From Prorocentrum cordatum (lineage: Eukaryota; Sar; Dinophyceae; Prorocentrales; Prorocentraceae), in contig CAUYUJ010015726.1 in NCBI GenBank assembly GCA_963575745.1, positions 501,542 through 536,541 on the forward strand: a stretch of DNA of 35,000 nucleotides. Direction: 5' to 3'. Shown here in pieces: positions 20,185-29,453 of the stretch. Under the pieces are notes generated by a model. That model made no database searches. It was given only the letters and a program-made list of their open reading frames with translations, and was not told the origin of the DNA. Made by a program: the position numbers and the translations under genes. Within the stretch, counting starts at the first letter, position 1. Each line of letters starts with the position of its first letter.

Positions 20185-20690
20185 CCTTTGAGTTCGTACT
20201 GTCCCAGCCAAACAGGTATCGCCCCCGCCCCCGCCATCCTCTGAACAAAAACTATGCGCGCACACTCGCTTATCAAAAATCATAAGTTTCCACGAATCCC
20301 TTGCACCAAACGAAACGAAGTGCACACGCGCGCGTCGTTGCGCGTGCATGCCGAAATCATTCCAGCACCTCCGGTGTCGGATAGATTTCAAAATCGAGTT
20401 TCCAAAAGACATGCCAAAACACAGGATTCCGCAACATTGATATGTTCGAAAAAAGCTTACGCGCGCGCTCTCGCGAAATCTTAACGCAACCATCAGTTTT
20501 TCAAGATATACGACCAAACGGGCTTCGCGCGCGCGCATGTCGAAGTCGTTCGAACGCCCTTGCGCGCGTGCCGTCGCGAGAATCCTCTGCAAAGACAAAG
20601 AACGAAGTGCAGGCGCGCGCGTCGTCGAGCACGCATGCCGAAATCCTTCCAACACCTTCGGTTTCGGAAGGATTTCAAAGTGTCCAAACT
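20185..20690 (-). repeat. dispersed repeat family, copy B
   Basis: Starts with a TTCGTACTGTCCCAGCCAAACAG-like segment, comparable to 26840-26870, and carries the GCGYGCATGYCGAAATCATTCC landmark at about 20344, 20532 and 20629. It runs directly into the CA satellite at 20691. Confidence 0.6.
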
Positions 20691-21157
20691 ACAAACACAC
20701 ACACACACACGCACACACACAGACACACACACAGACACACACACAGACACACACACACACGCAGACACACACACAGACACACACACAGACACACACAGAC
20801 ACACACAGACACACACACGCACAGACACACGCACAGACACACACACAGACACACACACAGACACACACACACACAGACACACACACAGACACACACACAG
20901 ACACACACAGACACACACAGACACACACAGACACACACACAGACACACACACAGACACACACACACAGACACACACACACAGACACACACAGACACACAC
21001 AGACACACACACAGACACACACAGACACACACAGACACACACAGACACACACAGACACACACACAGACACACACACAGACACACACAGACACACACACAC
21101 AGACACACACACAGCACACACACACAGACACACACACACAGACACACACACACACAG

Positions 21158-21191
<34 letters not shown>

Positions 21192-22460
21192 ACACACAGA
21201 CACACACACAGACACACACAGACACACACACACAGACACACACACACAGACACACACAGCACACACACACACACACACAAACACACTCACACAGACACAC
21301 ACACAGACACACACAGACACACACACAGACACACACAGACACACACAGACACACAGACACAGACACACACACAGACACACACACAGACACACACACACAG
21401 ACACACACACAGACACGCACACAGACACACACACACACACACTCACACACACTCACACACACTCACACACACTCACACACACTCACACACACTCACACAC
21501 ACTCACACACATTCACACACATTCACACACATTCACACACATTCACACACATTCACACACATTCACACACATTCACACACATTCGCACACATTCACACAC
21601 ATTCACACACATTCACACACATTCACACACATTCACACACATTCACACACACATTCACACACACATTCACACACATTCACACACATTCACACACACATTC
21701 ACACACATTCACACACATTCGCTCACATTCACACACATTCACACACATTCACACACATCCACACACATTCACACACATCCACACACATTCACACACATTC
21801 ACACACATACACACATTCACACACATTCACACACATTCACACACATTCACACACATTCACACACATTCACACACATTCACACACACACTCACACACACTC
21901 ACACACACTCACACACACTCACACACACTCAAACACACACATACACTAACACACACTCACACACACACACTCCTCACACACACCCACACACACCCACACA
22001 CACTCACACACATTCACACACATTCACACACATTCACACACATTCACACACATTCACACACATTCACACACACATTCACACACACACATTCACACACATT
22101 CACACATATTCACACACACTCACACATTCACACACATTCACACACATTCACACACATACACACACATTCACACACATTCACACACATTCACACACATTCA
22201 CACACATTCACACACATTCGCTCACATTCACACACATTCACACACATTCACACACATCCACACACATTCACACACATCCACACACATTCACACACATTCA
22301 CACACATTCACACACATTCACACACATTCACACACTTTTACACACTCACTCACACACACTCACACACACACACTCACACACACACACACGCACACTCACA
22401 CGCACACACGCACAGACACAGACACAGACACAGACACAGACACAGACACAGACACAGACG
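20691..22460. repeat. 1.77-kb CA-type satellite with ordered variant blocks
   Basis: Blocks in order: (CA)n with ACAGA interruptions every 10-12 bp (20691-21435), a CACACACTCA 10-mer (21440-21508), an ACACACATTC 10-mer (21508-21880) with rare ATCC and GCTC variants, CACTCA units again (21880-21990), ATTC units again (22010-22335), and finally an ACACAG hexamer (22410-22458). The 691-codon plus frame (20442-22517) of His/Thr and the minus frames of Cys/Val are by-products. Alternating purine/pyrimidine DNA of this kind can adopt Z-form. Confidence 0.97.
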
Positions 22461-22679
22461 CTAAAACAATACCCTGGCGACGTACCCAACCCCTGCGCAA
22501 ACGCGGGGCGCAAATAGTTTAGGACACTTTATAAGGGGGCGATGACGGAGCGAGGGTTACATATGTCTGCAGACGGAATTCGGGAGACTCGCAGGACACT
22601 GGCTACAGGACAAGGGCTAGATAAAGCTGTTAGTTACAATCCCTGAACAACCCTAGCCACTTCGAAAGCGGGGATCTCA
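22461..22679. other. short unique spacer
   Basis: About 220 bp of unique-looking DNA between the CA satellite and the 103-bp array. Nothing recognised. Confidence 0.5.
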
Positions 22680-24355
22680 GATCGCAGCCCCCCAGGGATG
22701 GCGAGGTCTAAATTTGGGTCCGCCCGTGGCGTCACTGTGCTGTGCCCCCAAGCAGGCCTCGAAAGTGGCGACAGTTTCACAGATCGCAGTCCCCCCAGGG
22801 ATGGCGAGGTCTAATTTGGGTCCGCGCGTGGCGTCACTGTGCTGGGCACCCCCAGCAGGCCTCGAACGTGGCGACAGTTTCACAGATCGCAGCCCCCCCA
22901 AGGATGGCGAGGTCTAATTTGGGTCCGCCCGTGGCGTCACTGTGCTGGGCCCCCCAGCAGGCCTCGAAAGTGGCGACAGTTTCACAGATCGCAGCCCCCC
23001 AGGGATGGCGAGGTCTAATTTGAATCTGCGCGTCGCCCTCACCGTGCTGGGCCCCCCAACAGGCCTCGAAAATGGCGACAGTTCCACAAATCGCAGCCCC
23101 CCAGGGATGGCGAGCTCTAATTTGGGTCTGCCCGTGGCGTCACTGTGCTGAGCCCCCCAGCATGCCTCGAAAGTGGCGACAGTTTCACAGAAAGTGGCGA
23201 CAGTTTCACAGATCGCAGCCCCCCCCAGGTCTAATTTGGGTCTGCCCGTGGCGTCACTGTGCTGGGCCCCCCAGCAGGCCTCGAAAGTGGCGACAGTTTC
23301 ACAGATCGCAGCCCCCCAGGGATGGCGAGGTCTAATTTGGTCCGCCGTGGCGTCACTGTGCTGGGCCCCCCAGCAGGCCTCGAAAGTGGCGACAGTTTCA
23401 CAGATCGCAGCCCCCCAGGGATGGCGAGGTCTAATTTGAGTCTGCGCGTGGCGTCACTGTGCTGGGCCCCCCAGCAGGCCTCGAAAGTGGCGACAGTTTC
23501 ACAGATCGCAGCCCCCCAGGGATGGCGAGGTCTAATTTGAATCTGCGCGTGGCCCTCACTGTGCTGGGCCCCCCAGCAGGCCTCGAAAGTGGCGACAGTT
23601 TCACAGATCGCAGCCCCCCAGGGATGGCGAGGTCTAATTTGAATCTGCGCGTGGCCCTCACTGTGCTGCAGGCCTCTGGCGACAGTTTCCAGATCGCATG
23701 AACCTCACTGTGCTGGGCCCCCCAGCAGGCCTCGAAAGTGGCGACAGTTTCACAGATCGCAGCCCCCCAGGGATGGCGAGGGCCGTGCGTCACTGTGCTG
23801 GGCCCCCCAGCAGGCCTCGAAAGTGGCGACAGTTTCACAGATCGCAGCCCCCCAGGGATGGCGAGGTCTAATTTGAATCTGCGCGTGGCCCTCACTGTGC
23901 TGGGCCCCCCCAGCAGGCCTCGAAAGTGGCGACAGTTTCACAGATCGCAGCCCCCCAGGGATGGCGAGGTCTAATTTGAATCTGCGCACTCACCGTGCTG
24001 GGCCCCCCAGCAGGCCTCGAAAGTGGCGACAGTTTCACAGATCGCAGCCCCCCCAGGGATGGCGAGGTCTAATTTGAATCTGCGCGTGGCCCTCACTGTG
24101 CTGGGCCCCCCAGCAGGCCTCGAAAGTGGCGACAGTTTCCAGCCCCCCCCCAGGGATGGCGAGGTCTAATTTGAATCTGCCCGTGGCGTCACTGTGCTGG
24201 GCCCCCCAGCAGGCCTCGAAAGTGGCGACAGTTTCACAGATCGCAGCCCCCCAGGGATGGCGAGGTCTGATTTTGAATCTGCGCGTGGCCCTCACTGTGC
24301 TGGGCCCCCCAGCAGGCCTCGAAAATGGCGACAGTTTCACAGATCGCAGCCCCCC
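22680..24355 (+). repeat. tandem array of about 103-bp units, roughly 16 copies
   Basis: The unit contains CAGATCGCAGCCCCCCAGGG, ATGGCGAGGTCTAATTTG, a CGTGGCGTCACTGTGCTGGG-type segment and CAGGCCTCGAAAGTGGCGAC. The GATGGCGAGGTCT core recurs near 22696, 22800, 22904, 23004, 23107, 23321, 23418, 23520, 23623, 23858, 23957, 24058, 24156 and 24256, giving spacings of about 97-104 bp. Truncated units occur near 23180-23230, 23660-23700, 23780 and 24130. GTCACTGTG units dominate the first part, and GCCCTCACTGTG units dominate after 23540. The runs of C vary in length and shift the frame. Confidence 0.95.
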
Positions 24356-24424
24356 GCAGGCAAGACAGGAAGAGGCAGGGAGGGAGGGAGGAGGAGGAAG
24401 GAAGGAGTGGAGACCACACTGCTC

Positions 24425-24516
24425 TATTCAAAACGAATACCCAACCAAGGAGGGTTGGGGAAAAACGCAGGGTTTCGCAACACGGATTCTAACAAAAACG
24501 TGCGCACGCGTTCTTG
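24425..24516 (+). repeat. fragment D of the dispersed repeat family
   Basis: GGGTTTCGCAACACGGATTC and AACGTGCGCACGCG segments resemble those in copies A (19415-19440, 19508-19530) and B. Like copy B it runs directly into a microsatellite, here (GTC)n. Confidence 0.4.
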
Positions 24517-25011
24517 CGTCGTCGTCGTCGTCGCCGTCCCTCCTCCCTCGTCGTCGTCGTCGTCGCCGTCGTCGTCCTCTGGATTTCCTCGTCGTCGTCA
24601 TCGTCGTCGTCGTCGTCGTCCTGTTTGGCGTCGTCGTCGTCGCCGTCGTCGTTGTCGCCGTGGTCATCCTTCCTCCTCCCTCGTCGTCGTCGTCGTCGTC
24701 GTCCGTCGTCGGCGTCTCGTCGTCGTCCCTCCTATTTCGTCGCCGTCGTCGTCGTCTTCCCTCCTCCCTCGTCGTTGTCGTCGTCGGCGTCGCCGTCCTC
24801 CCTCCTTCTTCGTCGTTCGCGTTGTCGCCGTCCTCCCTCCTCCCTCGTCGTTGTCGTCGTTGTCGCCGTCGTCGTCCTCCCTCCTCCCTCGTCGTCGTCG
24901 TCGTCGTCTTCGTTGGCGACGTCGTCGTCTTCGTCGTCGTCGTCGGCGTCGTCGTCGCCGTCGTCGGCGTCGTCGTCGGCGTTGTCGTCGTCGTCGTCGG
25001 CGGCGTCGTTG

Positions 25012-25053
<42 letters not shown>

Positions 25054-25055
25054 GT

Positions 25056-25092
<37 letters not shown>

Positions 25093-25170
25093 TCGTCGTC
25101 GTCGTTGGAGACACCGTCGCCGTCGTCGTAGTCGTTGTCCGCGGCATCGTCGTCGGCGTCGGTGTCGCTG
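24517..25170. repeat. (GTC)n triplet satellite
   Basis: About 650 bp of GTC/CGT triplets broken by CTCCCTCCTCCCTCGTC-like inserts. It yields poly-Val, poly-Arg, poly-Ser, poly-Asp and poly-Thr frames, none evidence for a protein. Confidence 0.97.
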
Positions 25171-25310
25171 CCAAGTGCCATGTGGTACCAACCGTCACGG
25201 TCTTAAGAGGTATTGTGGCGAAGTTGCGGGTGGGAGGGTGGGATGTTTGCACGAGCAGTGGAGAAGTCAGCTTCAAGTTGAGCAAGTGATTGATTCCACA
25301 TAATTTGCAC

Positions 25311-25330
25311 TATATATATATGTATGTGTG

Positions 25331-25380
<50 letters not shown>
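25311..25380. repeat. (TA)n microsatellite
   Basis: TA dinucleotide runs with GTATGTGTG interruptions; the last about 40 bp is nearly pure. Confidence 0.95.
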
Positions 25381-25385
<5 letters not shown>

Positions 25386-25494
25386 GAGGGGGCTGAACCG
25401 AACGGTCATTCACTGTCCTTGGGTGCGTGGCTGAAGTGGAATTCCGCGATGCGGATTATGGTTGTTGTTGTTGTGTTTGTTGTTTGTTGTTGTC

Positions 25495-25790
25495 GTCCCA
25501 CCCGCGACCCGCCCGCGACCCACCCGCGAACCACCCCGCGACCCATCCACGACCCACCCGCGACCCACCCCGCGACCCACTCGCGACCCACCCGCGACCC
25601 ACGACCCCCCGCGACCCCGCGACCCACCCGCGACCCGCCCGCGCCCCCCCCGCGACCCCCCCCCCCCGCGACCCCCCCGCGACCCACCGCGACCCACCCC
25701 GCGACCCACCCGCGACCCGCCCGCGACCCGCCGCGACCCTCCGCGACCCACCCGCGACCCACCCACGACCCACCCCGCGACCCACGTAAC
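25495..25790 (+). repeat. short C-rich tandem repeat, 10-11-bp CGACCCACCCG unit
   Basis: CGCGACCCACC units follow each other for about 300 bp with length variation. The same unit recurs in shorter runs at 25847-25905, 26058-26078 and 26238-26260 inside the next array. Pro/Thr/Arg and Gly/Val/Trp frames are by-products. Confidence 0.95.
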
Positions 25791-26500
25791 ATTTTCGGCG
25801 CCTTCGGCGGGTTTCTTTTGCGTTCGTTCCACGTGGAGAACCTGCGACCCACCCGCGACCCAAACCGCGCCCGCGACCCACCCGCGACCCACTCCGCGAC
25901 CCACCCAAAATGTTCGGAGCCTGCGACGGGTTTCTTTTGCATTCGTTCCAGGTGGACAACCTGCGGCCCAAACCGCATTCAGTGTACAAAGCAAAATTTT
26001 CGGTGCCTGCGGCGGGCTGTTTTAAAAATCCTTTTCCAGGTGGAGATGCAGAGCCCGCGACCCACCCGCGACCCAAACTACGTTCACTGAGCAAGCCAAA
26101 ACTTCGGCGCCTGCGGCGGGTTTCTTTTGCATTCGTTCCATTTGGACAACCTGTGGCCCAAACCGTGTCTACAAAGCAAAATTTTCGGTGCCTGCGGCGG
26201 GCTAATTTTGAATCGTTTTCCAGGTGCAAGTGCAGAGCCCGCGACCCACCCGCGACCCAAACTACGCTCACTGAGCAAACCAAAAATTCGGCGCCTGCGG
26301 TGGGCTGCTTTTGCATTCGTTCCGGGTGGCCCACCAGCGATCCCCCCCGCGCTGAACTTGTCAGAGCATGCAAATCGGCGCATGCGGCGGGCTTGCTCGC
26401 ATTGGTTTGGGAAAGCGCCCTCGTGAAGTTCCCCCGATCCGGCCCACGTTGAGTCTACAACAGCACATTGGCGCCTGCGGCGGGGCTGTGTCTGAACACG
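25790..26500 (+). repeat. dimeric higher-order repeat, about 186 bp (two about 90-bp halves)
   Basis: A TTCGGCGCCTGCGGCGGG core recurs near 25797, 25917, 26000, 26103, 26187, 26289, 26371 and 26468. Two kinds of unit alternate. One carries TTTCTTTTGCATTCGTTCCA then GTGGACAACCTG. The other carries a TTTT..AATCCTTTTCCAGGTG segment then GCAGAGCCCGCGACCC. Like-to-like spacing is about 186-188 bp (25910-26098-26284; 25996-26182). Units after 26360 are more diverged. Confidence 0.9.
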
Positions 26501-26834
26501 TTCATTGATAAGCCAGCTGCCTGCTGCAATTCGGCATCCGTGCCCAAAGCCTGCGATCAGGGGAAGCTGCCTCAAGGCGCCCACAATTAAGGGGCCTCGG
26601 GGCGCTGAAGGACCCTCCTGAGGGGGCGTGACGCCCGCGTCGCCCGCGCCCGCCCCCTCACTCTTATCCGCAATTGCGGGGTGCTACGTGTATCTCTCTC
26701 TCTCTCTCTCTATATATATATTCCTTTCGTATATTTATGCTCCTCTCTAAAAGAAGAATCGACCCCCCCCCCGGAGTTAACTGTCCCCTTCTGGAGTATT
26801 ACGATTTCATACTTATTATATACACTCGCCCATC
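26501..26834. other. unassigned DNA with (CT)n/(TA)n microsatellite
   Basis: Contains a short microsatellite at 26694-26720 (CT then TA) and nothing else recognised. Confidence 0.5.
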
Positions 26835-27180
26835 CGAAATATGAACTCATACTGTCCCAACCAGGCCGGTACTACTTCCCCCCGCCACCCTTGTCAAGTC
26901 ATACTATGCGGGAACTTTTTTTGCTATATCATCACATGTTTCACGCAATCCTGTTCAATAATACCATGCGGCACACATTCGTTGTTGCGCAGCGCACTTG
27001 TCGAAATCCTTACGAAGACATACGTTTGCAACCATTTGAGCAACGCGCAGCATAAAAACACACGAATCGCATGGAAGGTCACCGAACAAATCTGCAAACA
27101 AATCATAGAATTCTACCCGCGCGCCATGTCCGAATCTTAATAGAACCAATGGTTTGTCAGCATTCATGTCAAAAGGCTGC
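26835..27180 (+). repeat. dispersed repeat family, copy C
   Basis: GAACTCATACTGTCCCAACCAG-like start (26842 on), a GCGCACTTGTCGAAATCCTTAC segment (about 26990), and GCGCGCCATGTCCGAATC near 27120 match landmarks of copies A and B. It ends at a strong hairpin followed by GTC repeats and then the LINE. Confidence 0.55.
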
Positions 27181-27232
27181 GGATCTGGGATGTGGGTCAG
27201 AACCAAAGGTTCTCGACCCATATCCCAGATCC
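27181..27232. repeat. 52-bp hairpin (24/25-bp arms, 3-nt loop)
   Basis: The arm 27181-27204 and the reverse complement of 27208-27232 agree at nearly every position (one mismatch and one extra base), with AAA as the loop. It lies just before a short GTC tract (27238-27282) and about 105 bp before the ORF1 start of the LINE. It could be a foldback terminus of the dispersed repeat or a structured 5' leader of the LINE. Confidence 0.85.
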
Positions 27233-28231
27233 AGAGAGTCGTCGTCGTCGTCGTAGGCGTTGTCGGCGTCGTCGTCGTCTTCGAGGCTGCCATTTGGGCT
27301 CCGTGCCCCCCGCTGGGGCGAGGGGTGCGGGCGCGACCATGTGGCCCCAGCCAGCGGCCCGTGCAGCGGGCGCTGGTGCTGCTGCCGCCGCAATTCCTGG
27401 ATCGCGGTCCAGGAGTCGCTCTCCCGCCTGGCACAGGCGAGCCCGACGGGCGAGGGCCACCGCACGCCGCGAGCTCAGGCTCGACGCGGCGAGGCGGCTG
27501 CTGCGGAGGCATCACGGCGAACACTGGGCCACGCAGGCCTCGGGGGCTCCAGGTGCCGGCGCTGCTGGGGGTCATGACGCAGCGGCGACGACTCCGCCGT
27601 GGAAGGCGCAGCAGTCCAGCGGGCACTGGGCCTGCAAGGCCATCAAGCTGTGTGGTTTCAAGAACAACTTCACCACGAGGAGCAAGTGCTGGAAGTGTGG
27701 GCGAGACAAGGGCGGCAGGAGGAACACCAGCCGCCCGCGCCCGCCGTCGCGCGGGGCTCGCGAGCACGCTGATCGGCCGGATCGTGGTGGCGCTGCAGCT
27801 GCTGGGCCTGCTGCTCCCATCTCAGAGGTGGTGCGATGTCGGAGGGCTGTCCAGTCCCTTCGGAGGTTGCTCTACGATGACAGCAATGAGGTCATGCAGC
27901 TCGCAGTGGCGGCCCTGGCAAAGGCTGAGAGAGTGGAGAGGGATGCCATGCCACCTGAAGAGGCACTCCGATGCTCAATGGACAGGCTCAGCTCCAAGGA
28001 GGCCGAAAGGGACAAGCTCGTCGAGCAGATCACAGAGCTGGAGTCCCAGCTGGGCGACGCCAAGGCCAAGCTCGAGGCCGTCGGCAGGGGCATCTCAGCC
28101 TTCCAAGCCGACGTTGCCAAGGCCAAGGCAGCAATGGTACCAGCTCCGCAACCTGGTGGAGAGGGACACGGCATCGCCAATGTGGCAGAGCGGCGGTGCA
28201 GAGGCTTCAGACCACCATCATCAGTGCCAAC

Positions 28232-28245
28232 CAGTCGGTGCAGAA
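28232..28245 (+). repeat. 14-bp target-site duplication, left copy
   Basis: CAGTCGGTGCAGAA, identical to 29976-29989. Both copies read QSVQ(N) in the local ORF1 frame. Flanking bases differ on both sides (C/A before, T/C after), so the match is exactly 14 bp. Confidence 0.9.
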
Positions 28246-28267
28246 TCCGTAGCCATTTTGGCTCAAG
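28246..28267 (+). other. dinoflagellate spliced-leader sequence (relict, cDNA-derived)
   Basis: All 22 positions match the dinoflagellate SL, which begins DCCGTAGCC and ends TTGGCTCAAG, with T as the first base. It is not an SL RNA gene: the SL is followed by CCATG instead of the GT donor and intron of the SL RNA. Its first base abuts the target-site duplication, which marks the insert as a full-length copy of a trans-spliced mRNA. Confidence 0.95.
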
Positions 28268-28282
28268 CCATGCTGGCTCAAG
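28268..28282 (+). other. second, decayed spliced-leader relic
   Basis: CCATGCTGGCTCAAG matches the last 15 bases of the SL except for two changes (TT to GC). A relic directly 3' of a complete SL is the known mark of an mRNA whose gene had already been retroposed once and was then trans-spliced again near the old SL. Confidence 0.8.
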
Positions 28283-28308
28283 GCTCCATGCGGGGTCCCC
28301 TGAGCTAG
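28270..28308 (+). other. 12-codon upstream ORF arising in the relict leader
   Basis: The first ATG after the complete SL lies inside the decayed second SL (28270) and opens a 12-codon frame. It contains a second in-frame ATG at 28288 and stops at TAG 28306-28308, two bases before the main ATG at 28311. It would precede the main frame in any mRNA with this leader. Confidence 0.5.
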
Positions 28309-28310
28309 GC

Positions 28311-29453
28311 ATGGTGGCTGCGGGAGAGCCCCTCCGTGGGGCAGCCGGTGCGCGCGCGTCCGCCGACCGGTTCATTTTCAAGCTGAAGAGCAGGCTGGTG
28401 GCCGCTGACCGCAAGGCCCTCGCCTACGAGTTTGCGCTGCTGCACCTTTTCGGCGACGCGGAGGTTGCGGAGAGGGTCGCCTGTATTCTTCCTGCCCTCG
28501 CGTCCCTCCTCGCGGGCGAGCGGCCCGAGGCGCTGGACATCCTTCGGCGCAATGTGGCGCTACACTCCGAGGGGCCCTGCGGCGCGTCTCTGGTCCCAGC
28601 TGGCCATGCCGAGCTGCGCAAGGCCCAGAAGCACGCGCGTAGGCTCGAGGCGAGGAGGGCGGGCACCCAGCCCGCGGCTCACGGGCTGTCGCAGGGCTCC
28701 CCACCCCTCGGGGCCGAGTGCGGGCTCCGTCGTGACGCGCCCCCTTTCGTCCCGAGCTTGGGCTGCTGGGTGCCGCTGGACGGCTGCGGCCGCCTCTGCA
28801 CGTGCGGCGCGACGTGCTACTCGTCGCGCTCCCCGCTGCCGCTCTCGGTTGCGGAGGTGTTCGAGGATCACGGCGACGAGGTCACTCCGAGTGGCGAGGC
28901 GGCTGCTGCTGAGTTTCCGACCAGGGGCGTCCCCCCCGCCCTGGTCGACGGCTCTGAAGGGGTGAGTGGGGCCGCGGGCCCGCCGCAGGGTGCCGTGCCA
29001 GCTTCGCAGCCTGGCAGTGCGGCCTCTCGTCGTGGCCCTGGCTGGTGGCTGGCGCGCGCGGCAGTCGCCAGAGCCTGGCTGGGGCCATCGCTGGACGAGG
29101 ACGCCGTCCCCGAGGCTGCGGGCGGTGTGCTGCGGGTGCGGAGAGTCCGCTTTGCAGATGCCCCGCGCGTTTTCGAGATTGGGAGCTGCTCGGGCATGCG
29201 TGGTATTCTACGGCGGGGGAGCGTGCCAGGGTATCTGGACCCCGCCTGGACGCGCCACGCTAACGCCGTTGACCTCATGCACATGATCGAGGGCGACTCT
29301 TTCGGCATCAGGATTCCTCCCACACGGAAGCCGCTTGTTCATAGGGCGAGGTTCGCGTTCGGGCCTCGTCTGGTTGAAGCCCTTCCGCCTGGGATGTCTG
29401 TTGAGCGTGCCAGGGAGATCGATCGCCTTATCAGATTGTGCGGAGGACTGTAG
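28311..29453 (+). CDS. intronless 380-aa protein of unknown function (retrogene)
   Basis: The start at ATG 28311 (MVAAGEPLRG) is the first in this phase after the SL; the phase is open through to TAG 29451-29453. Codons end mostly in C or G, and no stop or frame change occurs in 1.1 kb, unlike every other gene in the window. The protein has a helical N-terminal part (about residues 20-110, including LLHLFGDAEVAERVACILPA), a small Cys cluster (GCGRLCTCGATC, about residues 165-176), a low-complexity Ala/Gly/Pro middle, and a conserved-looking C-terminal part from about residue 275 (RVRRVRFADAPRVFEIG to MSVERAREIDRLIRLCGGL). RVRF fits the short RVxF pattern used by protein phosphatase 1 partners, but a four-residue match is weak. 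No signal peptide or membrane helix is evident. I do not recognise the family. Because it arrived as cDNA it has no obvious promoter of its own, so expression here is uncertain. Confidence 0.7.
   Translation: MVAAGEPLRGAAGARASADRFIFKLKSRLVAADRKALAYEFALLHLFGDAEVAERVACILPALASLLAGERPEALDILRRNVALHSEGPCGASLVPAGHAELRKAQKHARRLEARRAGTQPAAHGLSQGSPPLGAECGLRRDAPPFVPSLGCWVPLDGCGRLCTCGATCYSSRSPLPLSVAEVFEDHGDEVTPSGEAAAAEFPTRGVPPALVDGSEGVSGAAGPPQGAVPASQPGSAASRRGPGWWLARAAVARAWLGPSLDEDAVPEAAGGVLRVRRVRFADAPRVFEIGSCSGMRGILRRGSVPGYLDPAWTRHANAVDLMHMIEGDSFGIRIPPTRKPLVHRARFAFGPRLVEALPPGMSVERAREIDRLIRLCGGL

Noticed and set aside
20442-22517. 691-codon plus-strand open frame of His/Thr repeats
   Set aside because: It is the translation of the CA satellite; open frames exist in several phases and on both strands because the repeat contains no stop codons.
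24126-25303. Long Val-, Arg- or Ser-rich open frames across the GTC tract
   Set aside because: All three phases and both strands are open owing to the triplet repeat; no domain is present.
28246-28267. SL RNA gene
   Set aside because: The leader is not followed by a GT splice donor, an intron or an Sm-site-like region; it is followed by another leader relic and a coding sequence, so it is cDNA-derived.
27192-29453. One continuous 753-codon protein
   Set aside because: The first codons lie in a hairpin and GTC tract, ORF1 changes phase near 28130-28210, and the second half belongs to the inserted retrogene. The continuous phase is coincidental.
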